Shown piece by piece: positions 46,919 to 60,135 of a DNA stretch of 64,000 nt (positions within the stretch are counted from its first letter, which is position 1; the number at the start of each line of letters is the position of its first letter). The translations under genes and the position numbers were made by a program. Under the pieces are notes generated by a model. That model ran no database searches. It was not told the origin of the DNA and saw nothing but the letters and a program-made list of their open reading frames with translations. Source of the DNA: Anisus vortex (Eukaryota; Mollusca; Gastropoda; Planorbidae); assembly GCA_949126835.1 (NCBI GenBank), contig OX421494.1, positions 17,242,038 to 17,306,037 of the forward strand, read 5' to 3'.

Positions 46919-47863
46919 CAAAGAAAACTTTTTGTTTCTACAGGTTTTATGTTATTATTTAAATCTTACAGTTCTGTATTCAATTGTTAAATGTAACCTT
47001 TTTTTTTTTTTTGAATTTGTTATCAACCAAATTTTTTAAAGGCATTAGCAGCTCATGGTGGCACACATTTTAGAATCTATTTTCCTATTTATTTATTACG
47101 ACTGTTTTAAACTCTGTATTATTTATCAGTCCCTATTAAACTGAAAGTGAGTATGTATTATTTAAATCTATAGACTTGGATTATATTGAAATCCTTGTTG
47201 TTGTTGTTTTATTCTATTAGTATCACAATATAAAAAAACATCAAAGAGATAAAGTGACAAAAACAAATATTAGAAAATACCAATGTTTAAAATATTGTCG
47301 AATGATTTTCTCAATAAATGGATTGAATCAAGTTGATATTTATATGAATACATAGAACTAAATTGCTTGAGTTATGAACTGTTTTCATTTGATGCATGCA
47401 GAGATATAGTCAGAAGGACTCAAACTATAAGTTCATAAGAGTGAAAAAAGTCAGTGTTCATTATTTCTATTATTTCTATTTATTTACTGTGGCACTTTTC
47501 TTGTGTACACTAGACAGCAAAATAATTCAAAAAATAATCCTTTAAATATTTGATAAATGGCCATAATGTACAGCACCTATGTGTAAATGCTTATTTTATT
47601 ATGTAATGCCTGCTGTATTAAAGCTCTTGATGGTTATTGATGTAGCGCCTATAAACACATTAAATGTATTTGGGTTGTGTAATTTTCTATATGTGTTGCG
47701 TTGCTAGCCAACACACAGTTTTATGAAGAAGATGTGACTTCATATTTTTACCCCCTAAAGAAACAACTTTAATGCAAGAGTTACATTTGAGATTGAGCTA
47801 TAAAAAAAGACTTGTTTAAACCCATCACTGTCACTCATTGAAACAATGTTTGATAGTATAGAA
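46919..47863. other. PDPK1 3' flank, no further gene recognised
   Basis: AT-rich DNA, possibly 3' untranslated region of longer PDPK1 transcripts. Confidence 0.45.
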
Positions 47864-48058
47864 CAGGGTCGGCAACCCACAGCATGCGTGCCAGACTTGG
47901 CTTGCGGATTGATTTTCGCTGGCACGTGGAAGACCCCAAAATGGACATTTAAGTCTCTTTTACAAGAAAAGAGCATTATGACATTTAGTCTGTTGGCACG
48001 CTGAATGAAGTAAAAATCCTAATTTGGCACACTATTATCAAAAGGTTGCCGATCCCTG
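47864..48058. mobile_element. 195-bp hAT MITE with perfect target duplication
   Basis: Inverted ends cagggtcggcaacc and ggttgccgatccctg are flanked by identical 8-bp gtatagaa (47856-47863 and 48059-48066). It is a deletion derivative of the 20720-23413 family, sharing both termini and the 'ctggcacg' subterminal words. Confidence 0.9.
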
Positions 48059-48066
48059 GTATAGAA

Positions 48067-49892
48067 TTTTCGTATTGCTGTTGGAATATTTGTTTATTGT
48101 GCAATTTTGTTTTGAGGTAGTATTTCATTTAGAAAAAAAAACTTATGTATAATATTATATAGGTAGGTGTACAAATTGTGCATTCTGTTGAGTAAATGGA
48201 TGCAAATGCAAGAATAAAGAGCTTTGGTTTGGTGATAATGTCTTTAATGCCTTCATTGTGAGTACATATGTATATGTCTAGCATTGTACTTGTGCACTCA
48301 ATACATATATACAATGTATGCCAGACTTTCCGATATTATGTGAATTTCTGTGACATAATTTTTTTCCTTTTCTTATATATGAAATTTGATGAAGTCTAGA
48401 TAAATGTCCAGTGCATTTGAATTATAAAATGCAGTAATGTAAAATTGAAACAAAGTATTGATTGTAAATTCATTTTTACACAAGTTCAGCATCAATTTGT
48501 GTAAATCTATTGCGTATGGTCTCAATTCTATAAAGAAAAAAAGAAGCCTACAAAAAGATAGTCTAGCCTAATCATTAATTTATCAGTTTACAGACGTTCC
48601 TTCTAGATAACACTGAATAACAGATTATTATGCCTTTGGCCCAAAAATCCAGCGGGGCGGAAGGGATAAGAAAGTGGCGGGGCTAGAAGCTGGGTTTTTA
48701 TGTTGACAGTCCAGTGTTAACCACAGGACCAGCTGGCTGTAGATCTAGTTAACACAGATCTAGGGTTATGCATTACTTTTATTGTATATAAAATGTATTC
48801 AGTTTACATTTTCATGTTGTATTGTTTCATTCTGTGCTCTATTCCTCATAACAAAAATACTGCACTTTTATCAATAAATATCTGAATTGAAAAGTTTATT
48901 CATATTGAAAGCCCATGTCTCATACATAATAGAATAAATTCATAATTAATTACTCTCATCTTTAATGATTTTTGACAAGTTTTTGTTTGAATAAAACTGT
49001 GCCCTGTTTATTCCAGTGAAATACTTGAAAATACATACATGTTGTAATCTTCACTTTATAATAGCTTACACTTACACTAGGATTTTGCAATGATGTAACA
49101 TTTTGATGCAACTTTTGGGCTAATATTAAGTTCCCAGAGCTTTTAAAATTTTCAAGAATACTGGTTTAGTTTAAACATAAAACCCTGATTCCAAAGAATG
49201 CAGTAACTCCAAAACCAAAGGTTTCATGGTGTTGAAGTTGAAATACAGCATTTGTCATCTTTATAAGACTTAGTTGTTCTAAACATCTATAAAGTAGCAT
49301 TTGGTATTAGTTCAACATACCTCACTTAATATGAACTGATGTTTATTTCAATAAGAATGCTGGCATGGTGCACATTCTTACATTGCTTCAATAATTTCTC
49401 TGATATAACATTCTATTATTTCTATATAAAAATACAAAGAAAAATGTGTATCTATATATCTGCAGAGCTAAACACCGCTGACTGTCAGGTGCAATATGAA
49501 TATGACCAAATTTTATATTTGACATGGTGGACTGGTTGTTTCCTTTTATGACAGCTTCCAAGTCAAAATTACACTTTTGAATATCTGTATGACAAGGGAA
49601 ACTCACTAGTCCACATTCTTTCTTTGTTGCTTCAGTGACCAGTTAGATGTTAACAGCTAAAATCACTAAAACTGAGATGTAGCTCTTAAGTTAATTGCTT
49701 GCTTTAAAAGAATTTTTTTTTTAGTTGTATTGTGATGCAGACATTTTAGAATAGGACTTGTTCTGTGTTTAAGTTTTGGAGGCTGTCATTGTCATTTGTG
49801 ATATGTTTTATATCTTAATGAAACTTCAAATGTTGATTATTATTTGTATGTTTTATTAAAATACATATATATATAGGCCTATATATATATAG
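48067..49892. other. intergenic, no gene recognised
   Basis: AT-rich. A G+C-richer patch at about 48640-48745 has, on the minus strand, a tRNA-like 'gctggtcctgtggttaacac' and may be a decayed SINE. No coding frame supported. Confidence 0.45.
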
Positions 49893-50098
49893 GCGGCTGG
49901 TTAGCAAAGTCGACAGCGAGCTCGACTCCCAAGCGCCGCATCAGGGGTTCGACCCTCGGTGCAGTCAGCTATAAATCCACCGCCGACTTGGAGAGGAGAT
50001 GGGCGCCGCCAAGTCTACCAAGCCCAAGAGAGGACTAATGGACACCCAGTGTCCATTAACTCCCCCCAACGACCGCCAAGGTTAAGGGACTACAAAAA
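49893..50098 (+). mobile_element. second tRNA-derived SINE family
   Basis: The A-box-like 'ctggttagcaaagtcg' and B box 'ggttcgaccct' lie in a tRNA-like head (49893-49965). A body unrelated to the first family follows ('cgccgacttggagaggagat', 'ccgccaaggttaagggac') and an A-rich tail. It sits in a (TA)n stretch, so target duplications cannot be defined. Confidence 0.8.
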
Positions 50099-53070
50099 AA
50101 TATATATATGCATAAATTTAACTCAATGTGTCCTTGATATTGGCTAGACTGTTAGTTCCTTTCAAAACAATTTTCCCCAGCAATAAATTTGAATAAACCT
50201 CAGTATTAACCAGTTACATTAATGACATTCTGTTCCAGACAACTCTCTTGTAACTCTGTAACATGCTGAAGCTTTGTTTTCTAGTACAACACTAGTAGAC
50301 CAGTGGCAACCAAATAAAGAACAAAACAAATGCAGCACGTTGAGACACTTTAATCACATAGAATGAAAGGTGTAGAAATTTTTTCTGATAATTTTGTCTT
50401 TAAAATGTATATATAAAATACAAAGCATATAAACCATTTCAATTGTTCTTTCCCTTTATTAAATCAATTTGTTTTTGCACTTGTAGAATCATTTCTGATT
50501 TATTAACTTCCTCACTTTAAATTTTCCAACACAATGCCTTACTTTTACAGTCCTCTACTTTTAGTATCAAAGGCAAAAAAAAATAAAAAATTATCAATTA
50601 TAAATATAAACATCTTAGTTTCAGACAAAAATTCTATTTTAGACTAATGTTTTTGTTTATACAGCTAAACTTGTTTTAATGAGGCACTTTTTCATATTTT
50701 TTTTATCTGACAAAAGCATTGGGATGCAAAGATAATTTATTTTTAATAAGTGCGGGATGTGAAAAAAAACAACAGAGAGCATAGAAAAAGATTAAAGAGT
50801 CTGAAAGAAATGTTTTTTTATGTGAACAATAAACATAGAAAAAATATGGCTAAACTCATTTGCATAACAATATATATATAATATTTTTTTCTAGAAGATT
50901 AAAAATTATGTTCAAATCTCACACAGACACATTGATCTAAATGGGAGCAAATGATCATTTCAAATTATTATAGTAGGATAACACACACACACACATTCTT
51001 GTATGCCTTTCATATTTCAAACTCATAACTCATATTAAAACACACTCACAAAGGTCTATGGGCTAGAACCTCCATGTCATCAAATAAATTATACAACCGG
51101 AGAAAAAAAAAGTGGCTATAACTCTAACAAAACATTTCAATGACTGGAAACTTAGTTAAAGTACAGAAACACTTGACTTTACTAAACAACCTGCATGAAT
51201 ATATGAAGTCTGAATATCTAAACTTGTTATTGCCAGCCAATATGTTCTCACAGTATTGGCCCAGATTACCAATTGCATATTGTTAAAAATCTGGAAAAAA
51301 AAAACGTTCAACGCTCTTTAAGTCTTTCATTGCTTTCTGACTGATAACAAATCAGTGACAGCATCAGTAATGGCACATTGTTTTTGTTTTTCAATTCAAA
51401 CTGAATATATGGCAAATAGAAGATTCAAGTCCAATTTGACTAGAGCATACAAATGTACCAGGTGACATGATGGCTCTACTATTACAATTAATTTTCTAAT
51501 ACATTTGCAAACAAATATTTTTAAAATTAAATTAAGAACATTATAAATTATAAACTGAATGAAAAAAAATTGAGACGCTAAATAAATAGATAACATCCTA
51601 ACAGGAGTTATTAAACATGATCATTTCTATCCTAAATCTCTGGGAATGAAATTAGAAGTTAAATGAATGAAGCATGAAATGAGAGGAACGGTGGGCTGTC
51701 TTTGATTTTGGCTTACTTTGTGTTGTACAAAAAAAAATAATCTTATAGTTTGGGATATTTAGAAGATGAATTCAAATTCAAGAGCTTCAATAAAATATTT
51801 GTCCAGAAGACTCTGCAATAAATAAATAACAATCTGTGGAGATAACATAAATACAGTATATATAGATAGATAAATTTGTATCTCAAATTTTAGGAAATAG
51901 AAGGAATAATTTATATACATTTCATTTTTTGTTTCAAAATGAAATGACATAAAGTGGAGAATCTATAGGGGGAATGAAAACAAAGAACATGCACAACTCT
52001 GGGAAAATGATATTTACATTAAAGCACACACAAACCTTTGTCAGTATTTGTGCAGCGACTGTTAAATACAGACTATTCAATTCTCTTGAGATAAAAGTGT
52101 AATAGTATGATAATGATTCAATAATTTAACTCAATGTAACTTATTTATAGAGTTAAAAATGCAATAGTGTTATGGAGAAAATAAAATAACCATTGGCGTA
52201 AAACAATACTGGACAGCTAATTTTGACTAAATTTTTCACTCATTAAAACTTAATAAGACAAAAAAAATATTGACAGTTAAAATGTATACTATCCAATTCC
52301 TCAATAAATCATGAAGTAACATTCCAGTTTTTCTTTTTACTTTCTATTTATCTTCAATTCAATAATAGAATACCAGTAGAATGTAAAATGAAGATATTTG
52401 TTAAAAGAATATGAATAAGTTTTCAATCACCAACAGTGGAAATTTAGAAAAACAAAATCAAGCTTGTGAACTTAATTATAAAAAAAGATGGCATAGAAAC
52501 AAACCTTATGCTATTTATATTTAAACCTTATGCTATTTATATTTTTAACAACAACTAGATTTTGTAACCAGATTATGTAACTAAACCAACCTTTTTGCTT
52601 TCAAAATTCAAACTACATTTGACTATCCTCAGAAACTAATATTTTTCAGCTATTTCAGATCATGTAACTGAATTAACACTTTTTTCAATCAAATTTAATT
52701 GCATTAATATTAATGAAAAGGTTTTAAATAATGTATATAAAGTGAAAATGTCACTATTCATACTATTCTAAAACAAGCATTTGACATTAATTTGGTGCTA
52801 CTGGCTGACAATGTAAAAATAAAACAACAGAGAACAGGCTGATTGACATCAGTTATTGAGTGCATAAGAAGATATATTTAAAAAACAAATGTTCATCCTG
52901 CCAAATAGTTTTATTTTTTTTAATATTTTCCCATCAAATGATGAGATGATAACACCCATAAAAAATACATTTATTTTTTGTCAGGTAAATTAGTGACATA
53001 AGCTGAGAAAAACTTATCTCCAACCTCCATTCCACTGCCTTTTTTTTCCAAATACAGGTTTTGTATTTCT
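50099..53070. other. intergenic between convergent genes
   Basis: About 3 kb of AT-rich DNA with a short (CA)n near 50980 and poly(A) tracts. The 3' ends of PDPK1 and the KCTD gene face each other across this region. No other gene recognised. A minus-strand AATAAA (tttatt at about 52970) may be the KCTD polyadenylation signal. Confidence 0.5.
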
Positions 53071-56029
53071 TTAGATTCTGGTACCCTTCAACTGTAAAAC
53101 CTGCAACAAAAACAACAACGTTGCCATTAGTTAGATGATAAATGATCCGAGAGAATGAGGCTTGAATTTCCCTATGGCATTAAACCACAACTCCTAAACA
53201 TTACCTTTGCTCTATCTGATGGCTCGTCTGTTCCATTTAATACGGTAGGGCACTCTTTAGACACAACAAACAAGAATTCTGCATGATCTTCCGACCCATA
53301 ATTGTAATGAGAGCCTATATTGAGCAGCTGGAGAAGAAATATAAATATCGTTATTATGAACCATTCCATACAATCCTGTGTTTTATTCTTTCTTCCAGTA
53401 AAACTTTAGGTGAATCTATGATAAGGCTATGCTGTATTGGTTTTCATAGGTTTTTTTAAACAAATAAACTACTTTATTTGGTGATAGTTTTAATCACTAA
53501 TTAATTTTAAAGCAGCAATTTTTTATATAGTAGTATAAAGATACTATTTTACGATTTACTATTCAGAAAGATATTACATACATTGTAGGTTTTCTTTGTA
53601 GATCATTAGATATTTACTCTTTGTTTTATTTATACTGATCATCTAAATAATGCAGAAATTTTTCTTTGTATTTGTATTGTGGCTTCAAATTATTTTCGTG
53701 ACTAAACCTAAGGATGTCAGAAAATGTAGTAGTTATTTTTTTATGATTACCTCAAAATTGTGACCAAATTCAGTGATTTATTAGAGATACATAAAGTAAT
53801 ACAGAGAATTCAATTAGACGTATAAAGCAAACAGCTACCTGCTCAAATTTCCAGCCATCAGGTATAGTTGACACCATCTGTGTCAGCTCCTGTCCAGAAC
53901 ACTGCATTACTCTGTACACATTCTTCATGAATGTCTTTTGTTATTGTTTTTTTTTAAAAAGAAAAACGACAATTACAACCTATTCCAGATGAGCTTAATG
54001 TGTGTATAAACATCTGTTTTCAATTATTACATTTCAATGAATATGTATATTTGTTAAGAATAAACTCTTAAATTATAACTGAGACCAGGAAATAAAATGC
54101 TGTTCTATTATCTGCATAATGCTGTTCTATTATCTGCATAATGCTGTTCTATTATCTGCATAATGCTGTTCTATTATCTGCATAATGCTGTTCTATTATC
54201 TGCATAATGCTGAAATAACAAAAGCATAAATTCAGACATAAAGCAAAGTACCCTTCGGACAAAACCGATCATAGGGCTGGTGAAGCAGCGATCACCAGTT
54301 TCTGTCGCCACGGCATACTAGGGGATGTGTGGCCAGCACAATGCCCAGCCGCCGGTACGTGACGTTTTGGCGCGACCGTTTTGGCGCGACCGTTTTGGCG
54401 CGGGACGTTTTGGCGCGAGCCGTTTTGGCGCGAGGAAATAATTGATAAAAACATTTTTGTTGTTGTATTATAAATGAAACTAATAATAAATAATTATTAT
54501 TTTAAACGATGTAGGCCTACTTTAATGCATTTAAAGAACTATTAAACTGTAAAAACTTTGTTTTTTTTATATTTGCATAAAGACTTAAGTATTTATTTGT
54601 GGGCATAAAATGCTTATCTATTTATCTGTTTATGTATATGTCGTCTTAATAAGGAAGTTTTTTGTTGTGTTTTTTTTTATTCAACCCCTAGAACGTTAGG
54701 CCTAATATGCAAAAATTACGCGTGCTAGTCTTTCAAAAAAATTCTAATAACTACACATGTTCATGAAGTAACTCAGTGGCCACACCTTTAAAAAAAAAAT
54801 GATGTGATGTGTTTTTAGTCCATCGCGCCAAAACGTCCTGCGCCAAAACGGCTGCGCCCAAACGTCCGCCGCGCCAAAACGGTCGCGCCAAAACGGCTGC
54901 GCCCAAACGTCCTGCTTCGCCCAGCCGCATTTACTTTATCCCAACTAATGTCAGGTACCCATCAGAGCTGAGTAGACTCAGGGACACCCTTAAGTCCTGG
55001 AAAAAAATCCTAGCCTCCACCAGGATTTAAACCCAGGACCTTTGGATAGTCAGTCAAACATGCTGCCGCTTGGCTACCGTGCCCAAAATAAACATACACA
55101 TGGAAAACAAATTGTTTGACTTACCTGATTTAATTTAGCATCTCTTTCAGCTATCCTATCTTTTACAACCTTTATTAAGTCTGTTATGTTATAAAACTCT
55201 GCTTCTTCTAAAACACCTGCACACATCAACAACAAAAAATTATATTAACTAATAACTAACTAATAATAATAGTTATTGAAAAATAATCTAAACTGTGCAG
55301 TATTCAAAACTAGTATGTTTCCTAAATGGCCATTGAGAAAAAACAAACTCATAGACAAGCTTTAAGGCTAACCTTCTTCTGCTAAGTCTTTATTCATCAC
55401 AAGTTTGCCATGTCGAAGAAAGTTTAAAATAGGCCCAAAGTAAGAGGGATCTCTGTCAATGAGGAAAGCTCCATCTGTGTCCTGTGAAAAGATGTAACAT
55501 TATGACTACCTTTTAATAAATATTGAGTAAATAACTTAGTTTTAAATTACTGTATTACTATGTATTATTAAATGTGATATTTACATTTGCTTCTAATCCA
55601 CCCATAGATGGTATTAAAGCAACAAAAATGTTTATTTAATTAGAAAATAATAAAATTTTAATAATCTTTTTGTAACAAAACAAGAAAAGCTCTTTATAAA
55701 AAATGAGCCTCAAAACTTTTTATTTCATTAACAATTGTGCTATTTACCTAAATGCCACAAGTCCAAGTCACAACACATACGATTGACACATATGACATAT
55801 ACTATAATATATTGAATGAAATTATAGAAAACAAAAGACCATGCATTACCTTGTCTGTGTTGAGATCAGATGCTTCCTGCACAAGTCTGTACAAAAATGA
55901 CTTTTGGTCTCGACCAAGTGTTGTTCTAGTTGTTAAAAAAGTTGTGCCTCCTACATTTAATCGAACCCATTCACTTTTTCTACTGTCTGTTTCCATATTT
56001 CCATTCCCATGGTTACTATTTAATGCCAT
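53071..56029 (-). CDS. KCTD5: KCTD2/5/17-type BTB protein, six exons
   Basis: KCTD2, KCTD5 and KCTD17 are BTB/T1-domain proteins that form pentamers and link substrates to Cullin-3 ubiquitin ligases; KCTD5 also restrains G-beta-gamma signalling. Minus-strand exons: 56029-55850, 55481-55373, 55216-55125, 53934-53839, 53327-53205, 53100-53071. Junctions are GT/AG and the 630 bases give 209 residues and a stop. An in-frame TAG upstream makes 56029 the first start codon on this exon. The BTB domain begins at Trp21 ([15 protein letters not shown]) and continues through [26 protein letters not shown] and EEAEFYNI. The C-terminal KCTD2/5/17 region is clear: [37 protein letters not shown], ending [11 protein letters not shown]. 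It is slightly shorter than human KCTD5 (234 residues), mostly at the N-terminus. One invertebrate gene usually represents all three vertebrate paralogues, so the symbol is approximate. Intron 3 contains a SINE split by another element. Confidence 0.93.
54099..54213. repeat. 22-bp tandem repeat, about five copies, KCTD intron 3
   Basis: The unit gctgttctattatctgcata plus at is repeated perfectly just 30 bp from the SINE. Confidence 0.92.
54243..55083 (-). mobile_element. tRNA-derived SINE split by an insertion
   Basis: The two halves (54243-54352 and 54919-55083) fit together as one copy of the family seen at 4475-4729. The 10 bp at the joint, gcccagccgc, occur on both sides of the insert (54343-54352 and 54919-54928). 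The B-box region is decayed ('ggatttaaacccagg'). Confidence 0.85.
54353..54918. mobile_element. 566-bp element with TTTTGGCGCG arrays as inverted ends
   Basis: The left end has five copies of cgttttggcgcg (54363-54433). The right end has four inverted perfect and two variant copies (cgcgccaaaacg / gcgcccaaacg, 54823-54915). The AT-rich core of about 390 bp is non-coding. It is flanked by a 10-bp target duplication, gcccagccgc, and interrupts a SINE. Duplications of 9-11 bp and repetitive inverted ends occur in Mutator-like and foldback elements; the superfamily is not established. Confidence 0.8.
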
Positions 56030-56716
56030 TTCACTTAAAAAGGTTTTCTATTTAGGAAATAATAAACAAAAACAGAATTCTTAAAATATAAATCAACAGA
56101 AATAGAATAAAAAGACTGGCATTATAATCATGAATCATATAGGTCTTTCATAGTGAATTGTAGTATAGTCTCTTATTATTATATTTTTATTAAAAAATAT
56201 TAATGAGATTATAATAAGTTATAAGGGTTTTAAGGAGTGATAAAAACTCCTGACTCCAAGAGAAAGTAAAAGCATTTAATATTAAATGATGATAAAATTT
56301 AAAAAAAAACAAAGAGAAAAAAACAGTAGCAGACATGTTAATATGACAAAAATGAATAATGATTAATAGTTTAAACTGCAATTATAAGAATCTATATAAA
56401 TTCAATAATTACACAAATAATTTCAGAATAAAATGTCATAACTTCATAACTGTCGTGTGTCGACTCATGAGACCATGAGTCATGATCCTCCGTCCATATC
56501 ATTCATTGAATAGCACTACTATAGACTATGATTATAGGCCTACTATATATTCAATTTATTCAATAAGTTTGAATAAGAAATAAGTAGCCTAATGACCTAA
56601 TGACTGCTTGTCAAGTGTAATGTCGGTAATATCAATGAACTGAAGTATTTCATTGAGTGTAAGTGTAGAGCATAAATATATCTCTTGCGGATATTTTCAG
56701 TTCAAGGTGCCTGTCT
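56030..56716. other. KCTD gene 5' flank, no further gene recognised
   Basis: Should include the KCTD 5' untranslated region and promoter; no core promoter motif could be assigned. Confidence 0.4.
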
Positions 56717-57095
56717 ATGATTGATAAAATCCTCCAAGATCATGCACACCCGCTTCATGATAGTTACATAATATCTAGTCGAAGTGGTCGGCTTCTTTCA
56801 ATAAGGGCAAGAACAGAGAGATTTAGGAACTCTTTTGTTCCACTGTCAGTGAGACTCTTTCAAAAGAATCACCTTTCAGCCAGGAAATACAATGGCTCAA
56901 TAGCTGACTCCTAAATAATAGGCCTACTTTTTTCTTGTATGATAAATGGTATGATAGTGTGCGTGAATGTCTATTGTGTTTGAGTACAAATGGTTCTTTA
57001 ATATTGTTTTAGGTATGCTGAAAGACGGAATTTATGTAATCAAGTCAAATTTCCATTTATTTGGATCAATAAAGCAATCTTATCTTATCTTATAT
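56717..57095 (+). mobile_element. LINE 3' end with (TTATC)n tail
   Basis: The translation 'DHAHPLHDSYIISSRSGRLL' then 'RARTERFRNSFVPLSVRLF' is the typical C-terminus of CR1/L2-like LINE proteins, followed by a stop near 56912 and a 3' untranslated region. It ends in caatcttatcttatcttat, a short tandem tail typical of such LINEs. The 5' part is absent. Confidence 0.78.
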
Positions 57096-58320
57096 AAATA
57101 TAGCAATATTTATATTTTATAGCTAATATAGCCAATATCAATATAGTTATAGAAGTTATAGGAGGCCATAATAATAATAATAGGCCTAAATAATATAAAA
57201 CTCACACTAAACTAAATTATCTTAAATATGCCTAATTATCTATTTTATTAAATTTAAAAGTTAATATAATTATAATTACGATTTTTAATCACTGTTAATC
57301 AGATAGACTACATAACTATAACATCATTTAACATGACTTTAAGACTAAGACATGACTTTACTTTATTTAATAGTGATTATTGAATAATCATTTAATAAAC
57401 TTAAAACAAAGACAAAGAGGTTAAGAGGTCAACCCTACAATCCTACACTTACACTCAGACTTGAGCATGAGACTTAGTCTAGATCATCTACACTATTTTT
57501 ACTATTTATAGGATTATAATTATAGGTAGGCCTACATTTTTATTTTATTTTAAATTATTTATAATTTTAAGATTAAATATTAAATTAAAAACAACTCTAA
57601 AAAAAAAGAAAGGAAATCTTACAATACTGGACGAGTACGTTGATCCTAGACATCGAAAATGCAGAATATTATTTCGGCTTTAAGAAATAGATAGTCGAAG
57701 GTAGCTTTATTTTTTTTTTTATGCAAACACTTATTATCACTTAATTTATCGGATATTGTTTATAGATCTCTTTACTTCGATCTCTGGCAACTTAGGATAG
57801 AAGCATGACAGAGTTCTGAGCATTTGATGGCACAATTCAATATTTTTATAATATGCCAACAATGATTTTGTTAAAAACAAGATGACAACTTAAAAAAAAA
57901 AGAAAAAAATAATAATAATCACATAAAATTATTTCAAGTAATATAATGCCAGTTAATGTAACTGCCTAATAAAATGTCCATGCTAAAAAAAATAACTTGA
58001 AGTTTTAAAATAAATTTTAAAGGCACCCCACTGTTTGGCAATTTCAATATAGCTAACAATTATTGTTACAATAGACAAAAGATCCTGCTTGTAAAGTATA
58101 AGTTTTTTCTATTTAAGCGGTCTGGGTAAAATTGGCTACAATTTACCGGTAATATTTGTAATTTCACTTCCCTTCTCGTAGAAAGACGCATTGGGGGGGG
58201 GGGGGCACTCGTGTCATAGGTTGTGGACCCCTGGGACTCATTCATCTAGAATCTATATCATGTGAATTGTGTGAAAAACGAAAACAAAATATAGATCTAT
58301 AATAATTAGGGGCATAGGCC
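57096..58320. other. intergenic, no gene recognised
   Basis: AT-rich, with a G run of about 14 near 58194 followed by 'ttgtggacccctg', possibly the end of a TIR element without a recognised partner. Confidence 0.4.
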
Positions 58321-58324
58321 TATG

Positions 58325-58925
58325 TATAATTTCAGTCAAGATTGGATTACTGCAATAGTTGCCTGCAGGGCCCTCGAGAGAGAAAAAAGTACCGTATGCT
58401 GGTGGTCCTGGTGGAAGACCGTTTCCAATACTTACCGTTTCCAATACTCATATCGATAATCGACTCATATCTAGATGAAAACCATATTTTAGGGCCCACG
58501 GCGCCACATGAGAATTTAGGAGGTTTAGGGGCATTCCCTCTCAGGCAGCTCCAAAGCAACATCATACAAAAAAATTACATGCGTATAGGGCCTAATTGCG
58601 CATTTCATTATTGACTTTTAATTTTCATGGGCCCCCTAAACTCTTATGGGACCAGTGCGGCGCATCGGCTGCACCCCCTTCCTCTTGTGGGACCTGCCAT
58701 GTTTGCCTGTTGGGTAGGCCCCAGAAGCAGCTGCCGAGACTCCATAGGGTACGGTCGAAACCCTGCAGCACGAATTGTGTCGCGGATAAAGAAACATGAC
58801 AATATATCTCCAGTTCTCTCCACTGGTGCACTGTGATGAAGCGCTTTAAACGCAAAATTATGTAGGCCTACGTCCCTTCGTACGGATGCATGGATGTCAT
58901 TCTCAGTCATACTGCGCACCTGCTT
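58325..58925 (+). pseudogene. LINE reverse transcriptase fragment, rearranged
   Basis: 'ttggattactgcaatagttg' (DYCNSCLQG) at 58345 starts like the fragment at 20190. A second segment near 58725-58860 reads 'QKQLPRLHRVR' and 'ARIVSRIKKHDNIS', the next part of the same reverse transcriptase. About 300 bp of unrelated sequence separates them. Frame changes show it is dead. Confidence 0.6.
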
Positions 58926-59037
58926 CTACCCTGAAGAAGTAGGACTATGTAATTATACCAATGCACGCTCCATTAATTAAAGGTTATACTACGATCCTAA
59001 CCACAGTCCCTTGTAACGATGTTACATAGCTTTAGCT

Positions 59038-59815
59038 CATAGGTTCTCAACGGGGGCGATATCGCCCCCCAGGGGGCGATGAGAAGCTTTAGGGGGGCGA
59101 TAACATTCCTGGGGGCGATTGGGGGGCGATGAAGGGCAAATGGGCGGTACAAACGTACCTGCTATAATTTCAACACCTCAGCTATTTGAATCGATTAGTT
59201 TTTGGATGAAATATGATGTAAACGCAAGTGCTACTAAATATCTGATATCCCCCAACAGTAGGCATACATATTATTGAACAAATAAGAATCGCAATGACTT
59301 TTCGATGAAGTAGGGGTTAGTATTTGGCAATTATGGTATGCGGCCGTCTCGTCTAATGGTTGATTCACCGGACTGTCGCCTTAACATCTGCTAATATTAC
59401 TCTTTTTATCTGTTTGTATTACCGAGATGTCCTTTAATAGATGTCCTTTAATGCGTTTGAATTTTTCGTAAAGAGGTAACCACAATAGCTGAGCGGTATA
59501 GATACGTAGTAATCATACAAACTGAGTAGTTATTGTAATGCTTCAAAATATTCATATAAATTCTTTAGTCATACAATATTTATAACATTTTCAAATAACT
59601 TTTTTACAGTTCTATCATATCATTTCAAAGTTATAAATGCAAGCCATTTAGTTTTTTATAAAAGAAAAAAAATTGAAATATTACCTCAAATGAAACGGGT
59701 TAATTATCTCCCTTTAATTAACAAATGTTTCCGCTAAAATTAAGTTGGGGGGGGGCGGTGAGCGAAAAAAAAATGTTAAAGGGGGCGGTGAGCCGAAAAA
59801 GGTTGAGAACCTATG
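59038..59815. mobile_element. 778-bp non-autonomous hAT element
   Basis: Inverted ends cataggttctcaac (59038) and gttgagaacctatg (to 59815) are flanked by identical 8-bp ctttagct (59030-59037 and 59816-59823). Subterminal gggggcgat/gggggcggtgag words mark both sides. The interior is non-coding. Confidence 0.9.
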
Positions 59816-59959
59816 CTTTAGCTATAGTACTAAATGGTACCGTATTGTGGACCTAAAGACAATTAGTTTCTTTCTTAGTTACTTTCAGCCAGATAGGCAT
59901 ATTGAGAAGGCTCTCAGGCCAACGGTCGTCAGAGAAAACGGGGCACGTCTCGAAATGAG

Positions 59960-60135
59960 GAGTCGACAGAACGAAGTTTTTTTTTGCGGAACATATGGCT
60001 TGATTAAAATTGCGCTTTGTTTTACGCATGATCAGCCGGGCAGCACTGTTTTGAATACGCTCTAATTTGGCAACTTTATCGTCAGGTATCCCGGTTAGCA
60101 GAGCATTATCCTATCTTATACATTACAGACGCTCC
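59960..60135 (-). pseudogene. LINE reverse transcriptase fragment, minus strand
   Basis: On the minus strand near 60100-59990 it reads 'NALLTGIPDDKVAKLERI' and 'QNSAARLIMRK', the LLYGLP...QNSAAR region of CR1/L2-like reverse transcriptases. Next to it, 'ttacattacagacgctcctt' is the reverse complement of the 3' untranslated sequence at 61915-61935. Confidence 0.65.

Noticed and set aside
58625..58919. Open frames on both strands in G+C-rich sequence
   Set aside because: They overlap a decayed LINE reverse transcriptase fragment; the matching reading is on the + strand and broken.
59334..59380. tRNA-like stretch (gtctaatggttgattcaccgg)
   Set aside because: It lies inside the hAT element and cannot be folded by eye into a full cloverleaf with a T loop; perhaps a decayed SINE head.
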